64,000 nucleotides of DNA from Prionace glauca. Taxonomy: Eukaryota; Chordata; Chondrichthyes; Carcharhiniformes; Carcharhinidae. The translations under genes and the position numbers were made by a program. The stretch lies in NCBI GenBank assembly GCA_037974335.1, contig CM075761.1:14575549-14639548 (forward strand). Direction: 5' to 3'. This document shows positions 42,546-51,500 of the stretch, piece by piece. Below the pieces are notes generated by a model that worked only from the letters and a program-made list of their open reading frames with translations, was not told the DNA's origin and ran no database searches. Position 1 is the first letter of the stretch. The number at the start of each line of letters is the position of its first letter.

Positions 42546-45500
42546 GTGAGATATCCTCATTATATTCAGATAAAGTGGAGAAGAGTTTACATTGGCGAAT
42601 TAACCATGAGCAGTTTCCAATGCCAGTTTGGTCAGTAACCACAGAAAAAAGACAGGTGGGAGATGATCGGTAATTGTATGGAGGGGGGACCGAACGTATT
42701 TTTTTAATGCAGCGAGTTGTTATGATCTGGACGGTGCTGCCTGAAAGGGCGGAGGAAGCAGATTCAACAGAAACTTCCAAAAGGGGTGAATTGGAGAAAT
42801 GAGGGGCGAGGATTAGCTGTGATATTCGTGGGAAAGAGGAGGGCGAGTGACTAACTGGAAAAGTCTTTCAAAGCTCCAACACTGACACGAAGGCCCGAAT
42901 GGTCTCCCTCCCAGATATACAGAACTGTGAGATGAAACTCAGCATGCAAGATTTACTGAACAACAAATGTATTAAAGTTTTAAGTTTATCTATTAGTGTC
43001 GAAAGTAGGCTGACACTAACTCTGCAACGCAGTGGAAAATGTAATGTATCTATCACTGAATTGAATGGAAATTAAAACGAATTGTCATTTCTTTGTAATA
43101 AAATAAGGGAGTTGGTTTCATTTGCACCATTGGGGAACGGGGTGGGTGTTGTAGTCGGTTAACTGACATGATAAACATTTGAAGAAAAGTCAAGCGCCCA
43201 AAGTTTGCAGAGAGAAAAAAAAATCAACAAGTGTTGGGTGAGAGAAAATATCAGTGAATTCTGAAGTATTTCAATTTATTGAATCCTCACTGGTCCCATG
43301 TGTCCAATCCGATGTTGACATTAGATTTTCTGGTGAATAGACTCGGATTGCGCACTGGAGAAAACACCGCAACCAACACAATAATCAGTGCGATTTTAAG
43401 TGTTCCTGAGCTGGGCACCTCGTATTTTTTGTCGTTGTTTCTCGATTTGCCCCTTTATTGGCATTTGTTTGACACGGGCTGTTTTCAGGCAAGACAACTT
43501 GTGATGACTCTTGTTCTTTCTCTCTCTCCTTCTCAGTCACAGTGTCTCATTCTACCTTGTCCCAGTCTCCACCGGTTCAGACACTTCCAGAGGGGATCCG
43601 TGTTAAGCTGAGCTGCCGTATCCAGGGTTCAGGATATCCTACAGTCTATTGGTACATGCAATCGGAGCGAAACCACATAAAATTGGTTCCAGAAATGACA
43701 AGTACCTCGAGGAATACAAGACCTTGGCAAGTAAGAAAAAAGTGACTATTTATTCACTGCTGATTACGGATACCCGGAGAAATGATTCTGGGATCTATTA
43801 CTGTGCAATCCGCGATCTCAAAAATAGATCACTGGTATTCGGAAATGGATCCAAGTTAGTAATTACAGGTAAATTTTATCATTCTTCCATTGAAGTGGAC
43901 ATTTCAAGGACAATTAAACGCGTCCTGTTCTATCTGTTAATGGGCTCTCTCTGTTTTGTCGGATTTAGCGGATTCCCCCACCATATTCCTCCTCGCCCCG
44001 CCGCGGCATCAGATTCCCGCCATGGAGAGGGTCCCCTTGTTGTGTTTGGTTAGAAGAGTGTCTCCCGATTCCATTTCCGTCCGCTGGAATGTTTCCGGAC
44101 GGGATACCGCGGGACTGACCGATTCGGGGGCAATAGAACCGGACGGCACCTACACCATCAGCAGTTCCATCAGTCTCCCGGCGGAAACTTGGAGAAGTGG
44201 CGCTCGCTGTACTTGCGCCGTTCAGGTCAAGTCCAGTGAAAGTCTTCTCAGTGACAGTGTCTCATCTCAGAGAGGTAACTATTCACAATGACCTCTTAAA
44301 ACCCATCTATTTACCGCTAATGTCAGAGCTGTGTAATGTTATAATATGTCTCTTCTCCCATGTGTTTCCACGTAAATCCAAAACAACTTTGACTATCTCA
44401 GATCTCTCATTCGGTTAGAGTTCAGTCGGCTGAAAATTTAACCTGCCCTCTACCAGAGAGCTGTTCATGTCAGGACTGAGAGAGTTATTTCTGGCACAGA
44501 TGGATGTAGAGATATAGGGAAATCACCGGAAGGTAACATTTACGGTGAAAATGTTTGAGGTGAGGGATGCCGTCAGTGTCTCTGCTGATTTCATCTGTGG
44601 GAAGTGCACCCATCTACAGCTCCTCATAACCGCGTTAGGGAGATGGAGCTGGATTAACTTCGGATCATTCAGGAGGCAGAGGTGATCATAAATAAAAGCT
44701 TCAGGGATTTAGATAATCCAAAGAATGAAGATAGATGGATGATGGTGAGAGGGGCTGGGAGGCAGCAGCCAGTGCAAGGATCCCCTGTGGTCATTCCCCT
44801 CAGCAACAAGTATACCATGTTGGATACTGTTGAGGGGGACGACCTACCAGTGGTAAGCCAAGGTGACTGGATAGCCAGCACTGAGTCCGTCCCTGTGCCT
44901 CAGAAGGGAGGAGGGAGAGCAGGAGAGCAATAGTTATTGGGGACGCGATGGTTAGAGGAACAGATAGGAGGTTCTGCGGCAGCAAAAGAGACTCATGGAT
45001 GGCATGTTGCTTCCGGGTGCCAGGTCCGTGATATTACGGACCATGTTTTCAGGATCCTTAAGGGGGAGCGGGATCAGTCACAGGTCGTGCTACACATCGG
45101 TAATAACAACATGGGTAGGGGGAAAGACGGGATTTAAAACAGGAATTTATGGAGCTAGGGTGGAAACAGAGTCAGGACAAAGCATGTTGTCATCTCTGGT
45201 TTGTTGCCGGTGCCACATGCTAGTGAGTTGAGGAACAGGGAGAGGGTGCAGATAAACATGTGGCTTCAGGGATGTTGTAGGAGAGAGGGTTTCATTTACA
45301 TGGATAATTGCAGCACATTCTGGGGAAGGCGGGACCTGTACAAAGAGGACAGTTTCCATCTGAACCAAAGGGGCACCAATATCCTGGGAGGGAAATTTAC
45401 TATGGCTTTTCGGGGTGGTTTAAACTGATTTGTCAGGGGATGGGAAAGCGAGCTTTGTCCAAAAGTTGAGGTAGTGAGGTACTGAGGAAGGTATCAAGGT

Positions 45501-48500
45501 TGCAGGAATGTACAGGCAGACAGGAAGGTGGATTGAAGTGTATCTAATTCAATAAGGTAGAATTTGGAGTGTGGATTGGTACTTGGGACTACGATATTGT
45601 GGCGATTACGGAGACTTGATTAGAACATGAATGGTAGTTGGCAGTTCCAGGGTATAGATGTTTCAATAAGAGTAGGAAAGGTGCTAAAAGAGGCGGAGGA
45701 GTAGCATTGTTAATCAAGGATAGTTTAACGGCTGCTGAAAGGCATTTCGAGGGAGATCTGCCTACTGAGGTAATATGCCTAAAGTTAGAAATAGGAAAGA
45801 AGTGGTCACGTTGTTAGGAGTTTTCTATATGCCCCCAAATAGTACCAGAGATGTGAAGGAGGAAATGGCAAAGCAGATTATGGATAGGTGTGGAGGTCAC
45901 AGGGTAGTTATCATGGGTGACTTCAACTTTCCAAATATTGATTGGAACCTTTATAGGTCGACTAGTTTGGATGGGGTACATTTTGTACAGTGTGAGCAGG
46001 ACGGTTTCCTGACACAGTTTGTGGATAAGCCGACAAGAGGTGGGGCCACATTAGACTTGGTACTGGAGAATGAACCGGCCAAATGTTAGATTTGTTTGTG
46101 GGAGTGCTCTTTGGATTCAGTCTCTTTCATTATTGCAATGGAGAGGAATAGCGTCACATTGCAGGGCAAGGTTTATAATTGGGGCAGGGATAATTATGAT
46201 GCGATTAGGAAGAATTAGGGAGCATAAGACCCTTATAAGACCCTTGTCAGGCCTCATTTAGAGTATTGTGCGCAGTTCTGGTCGCCTCACTATAGGAAAG
46301 ATGTAGAAGCTATTGAGAGGGTACAGAGGAGATTTACAAGGATGTTGCCTGGACTGGGAGGCATGCCTTATGAAGATAGGTTGAGGGAGCTGGGACTCTT
46401 TTCCCTGGAGAGACGAATGTTGAGAAACGACCTGATAGAAGTTTACAAAATCTTGAGAGGAATAGATAGGGTGGACTCTCAGAGGCTATTTCCCCGGGTT
46501 GAAATGGTCGCTACGAGAGGACACAGATTTAAGGTGCGGGGAGGGAAGTTCAGAAGTGATGTTAGGGGTAAGTTTTTCAGTCAGAGGGTGGTGAGTGAAT
46601 GGAATCGGCTGCCGTCAGTGGTTGTGGAGGCGAACTCGCTGGGGTCTTTTAAAAGACTTCTGGATGAGTATATGGGGTTTAATGAGATTGTGGGTTATAG
46701 ATTGGTCTGTAGGTTGGTAGGTGTTGATGTGATCGGCGCAACTCGTGGGCTGAAGGGCCTGTTTGTGCTGTAGTGTTTTATGTTCTATGTTCTATGTTCT
46801 ATGAAAAGTGCACTGGCTTCTCCCTGTTCCCATTTCCATGGGGCGGCACGGTAGCACAGTGGTTGGCATTGCTGCTTCACAGCTCCAGGGTCCTGGGTTC
46901 GATTCCCGGCTCGGGTCACTGTCTGCGTGGAGTTTGCACATTCTCGTCGTGTCTGCGTGGGTTTCCTCCGGGTACTCCGGTTTCCTCCCACAGTCCGAAA
47001 GCTGTGCAGGTTAGGTTGATTGGCCATGCGAAAATTGCCCCTTAGTGTCCTGGGATGTGTAGGTTAGAGGGATTAGCGAGTAACATGACAGATCAGTGAC
47101 TATCGCTGTTTGTTGTGCAGAGACATGAATTTCGGCCGGCGTCTGTGGGAGTTTGCACATTTTCCCTGTGCTTGCGTGGGTTTTCGCCGGGTGCTCCGGT
47201 TTCCCCCCACACCCCAAAAACGTGGGCAGATTGGTGTTAAGAAACTGACCCTAAATTAGGCGTCCCTCAATCTGGTTATAATTCCTTTATTGTGGAGTCC
47301 AATAGGCGTAGACAAAGGTAGAAGAGGGCACTCACAATGTTAAAATGGTGGCGCGGGCTTGTTGTGCCGAAGGGCCTGTTTCCTGTGCTGTGTTGTTCTT
47401 TGTAAGTATGTAGGGATTTGGGGTAGGGCCTGGATGGGATTATGGTTGGTGCAGAGTTGAGAACCTCTTTCATAGAACCCTACAGGGTTCTATGACGCTA
47501 TGTGTCTGGCTCCACCGTCTTGATATGGTTTGATTTATTATTATCACATCTACTGGGATACAGTGAAAAGTTTTGATCTATGCACATTACAAAGAAAAAG
47601 CATACCATTGATAGAGTACATGGATTTGATTTACTTTGATTATTGTCATATGTATTTGGGTGGAGGAGGAACTGGTAATGTTAAAATGGCGGCGCAGGCT
47701 CGTTGGGCCGAAGGGCCTGTTTCCCGGGCTGTTTTTGTTCTTTGTTCTTTGATGCAGCGAAAACCACATTTTCTTGCGCTGTATAGACAAAACATAACGA
47801 CCTTAGAGTACATACATTTGATCTATTATTGTCATATGTTTTTGGATACAGTGAAAAGCACTGTTTTATGCTGTGCAGACAAAGCTTAACGCTCATAGAT
47901 TTGATCTATTATTGTCATAAGTTTTCAGATACAGTGAAAAACATTGTTTTATGCGCGCAATACAAAAAAAACACACCATCATAGGGTACATAGAGTTGAT
48001 TTAATTTGATTTTGATATTGTCACATTTATTGGGACACATTGAGAAGTATATTTTCTTAAACAGACATTTTTGTCTGTTTAAGAATACCGTTCATAGAGT
48101 TCTTAGATTTATTTATTACATATATTGGGATAGAGAGAATGTTATTGCTTCTTCCGCGGTACACAGGCAAAACATCCCATTTACACAGTACATGTGGGAG
48201 AAAGAAAGGAACGGGTGCGCAGACAATACTACAGATTACTGGAAAGTATAAGAGAGTTAGAGTTAAGTTTTAAAAGAATAGCACGAAAGTCAGTGACAGA
48301 ATTAATGGGTACGCTGGGGGCAGCCGGCAAGAACAGCCATGTTCCGGCGCCATCTTGAATAGGATTGGGAGTCAGTGGCCCGTGTCACCGTGGGTTGAAA
48401 TGAAATGTGCGATTACATTTCCACCGCATAACGTTATCACGTCTTGCCGACATATGATGATTCACTCGACCTTTCGAACTATCACAGTTAAACAAAATGG

Positions 48501-51500
48501 CGCATGCTATCTGATGTATTGCGTACAGTTCTGGTCGCCGCATTATAAGAAGGATGTGGAGGCACTGGAGGTGCAGAGGAGGATTACCAGGATGTTGCCT
48601 GGTGGGAAGGTCTTATGAGAAAAGGCTGAGGGACTTGAGGTTGTTTTCATTAGAGAGATGGAGGTTACGAGGTGACCTGTTTGAGGCATACAAGATGATC
48701 AGAGGGTTAGATAGGGTGGACAGTGAGAGCCTTTTTCCTCGGATGGTGATGGCTAACACGAGGGGACATAGCTTTAAATTAAGGGGTGGTAATTATAGGA
48801 CGGAGGTAGGTTCTTTACTCAGAGGGTAGTAAGGGCGTGGAATGCCCTGCCTGCAGCAGTTGTGGGCTCACCAACTTTAAGGGCGTTCAAGTGGTCAGTG
48901 GATAGGCATATGGATAACATTGGAATAGTTTAGGTTAAATGGTCATTGGATTGGTTCCACTGGTCGGCGCGACATCGAGGGCCGAAGGGCCTGTACTGCG
49001 CTGGAATGTTCTACGTCCTATGTATCTGCCCACTTGTTTAAGTTAGCGTTATTCATCCTCTCTCTCCCTTTGTTAATCAATCCATTTTGTTTCTGCATAA
49101 TAATCCGTTATTCTCAGTCAGCTCGCCAACTCCTTGCATATCACTCCCTCTCTTTTTCCTCTTTCCTCTCCATTTCCCTATTCCCTGTGTCACCCAGTGT
49201 TAGAGTCTCTGTCTCTCCCCGATCCACTCCCGCTCTCCTCTCCCTGCTTTCAACCCCGTTTTCTTCTTTATTCATTCCTGGAACATGAGTTTCGATGGCT
49301 GTCCAGCATTTATTGCCTATCCCTTGTTGAGATTGGGTAGATATGTTTCAATCACATTCTCTTTTATTTCTCTATCACCAATTATTAATTTCTTTCTCGG
49401 TTTCTATCTATTGATATCAGTAATATTCTCACTCTTGACTGATTTCGTCCAATTAAACGGTGCTCCATTTAAATAGCCAGCTATTTCTCTCAATGGATTC
49501 TTACATCGGGTACTCACTTTTTATACATGTATCCTTAACTTGTTCCTTCTATCTGTCCCCATTTGTATATCCAAGTGAAACAATTCTGTATAATGTATCT
49601 GTTCTATCGCTCTCTTTTATCTCGGGATTACTCCTTTCCAATGTATCTATGACTTCCTCTCTCACTGAACGATGATCTTTCGATTTTTGATCTCTCTCAG
49701 TCGCATTCAGTCTCTCTCTCCCCTGTTGAAAAAAAAATGTTCAGCAACCGCTCCATCACATGACGGCAAAACCAATGCTCATTTTCGGAGAGGTAGAGAG
49801 ACAGTTTTGAGCAAATTGGTCACTTATTTATGTTTTCGACAATTCTAATTGGAAGTGAAAGTTTTTTTTCTCTTTCACGTGCTCACTGTGTCACGTCCTG
49901 CAATGTCTCACTTTCAGCGGAGGTGTTGGCCGTGATGCTGCTCCGTCTGGGATTGGTCTTTGTGGCTGGGAGATGGAACTGCAGGAATCGGCAGAGAGGT
50001 AGCGATTGTTCGGAGATTCTCTGACCTCAATCTACCCATATGGGTGGAGGGGGGGGGGGACTGGTAGTGTTAAAATGGCGGCGCGGGCTCGTTGGGCCGA
50101 AGGGCCTGTTTCCTGGGCAGTTTTTTCCGTTGTTCTTTGTTCATTCATCACTGAACTATTGACACTGTGGAGGAAACGTGTGAAATATGGCAGAGGAGTG
50201 CAGAGGAGGTTCACTCGTCTGATACCGGAGATGAGGGAGTTGGACGATGAAGAGAGACGAAATACTGTACTCATTGGAGTTCAGAAGGATGAGGAGGGAT
50301 CATATAGAGACGTATAAGATAATGAAGGGGATGGATAGGGTAGAAGTCCAGAGATTCCTCCCGCTTAGAAAGGATAGCAGGACTGGAGGACATAGTCTCA
50401 AGATAAGGGGGGGGGGGAGTTGAGGAAGAACTTCTTCACTCAAAGAGTGGTGAATCTCTGGAATTCTCTGCCCGTCGAAGTGGTGGAGGCTTCTTTTTTT
50501 TGACTTTATTCCACAGGTGGAGGTCCACCTCGTGTCAAACGAGGGGCATTCACACGGCAGGTCGTGCCTGGGCTGCTCTTGGAAGTTCCGGGAGTGGCCT
50601 AGAGCTTCGTGTCGGTGTGTGTGCTTGATCCTGGACCGGTAGATGGGCGCCGCAACAGCTCAGTGACTAGCACTGCTGGCTGTGCAGGCACATGGATTTG
50701 GGCCTGTGTCTGTGGGAGTTTGCGCATTCTCCCTGTGGTTGCGTGGGTTTCCTCCGGGCGCTCCGGTTCCCTCCCACACCCCAAAGATGTGCTCTCAGGC
50801 TAATCGGTTTTTACCAAATTGACACTATTTCTTCCCTGAATCTGACTGAGTAGGGTTCCATTCATAGATATGCAGGGTAGAATAAGTGCAGGGTGATGTG
50901 GTGGCGCGGGCTCGTTGGGCGAAGGGCCTGTTTCCCGTGCTGGATTGTTCTTTGTTCTTTGTTCTTCGCTGAACATATTTAAGTCACGGGTAGATAGGTT
51001 TCTGATAGACAGGGGAATTGAGGGTTATGGGGAGAAATCGGGAAAGTGGAACTGATCCACTTCAGATCAGCCATGATCTTATTGAATGGCGGGGCAGGCT
51101 CGAAGGGCTAGATGGCCTCCTCCTGCTCCTATTTCTTATGTTCTTATGGCCATTTAGCCCGACTTTTTTTCTTCTAAACAGGCAATGCAAGGAGTGATGA
51201 GGATTTGACAGTTTCCAGATCGCACGTAGGGAATGAAAAGGTACGTTTTATTTCCCATAATGCGTGATTATTTTTCCCTACCTTTTCACCCAAGGTTCAA
51301 AGTTCGTAATGATTACATGGCTCTAGAAAAAAAAAATCTGCAACGCTAGCAGCATTCGTGGAGACGGGAATAGAACATAGAACATAGAACAGTGCAGCAC
51401 AGTACAGGCCCTTCGGCCCTCATTGTTGTGCCAAGTTATGTCCAAACCCAAGATCAATCTATCATTCTGGTGTGCTCCATGTGCCTATCCAGTAACCGCT

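Noticed and set aside
43538-43544. CACAGTG, the RSS heptamer sequence, at the start of the V exon
   Set aside because: It encodes part of V-T-V-S directly after the splice acceptor, lies at the wrong end of the V segment, and has no nonamer at 12 or 23 bases. Treated as chance.
46905-46920. tRNA gene candidates from B-box sequences (GGGTTCGATTCCCGG)
   Set aside because: No cloverleaf can be completed around them. They sit at the fixed position of HE1 SINE heads.
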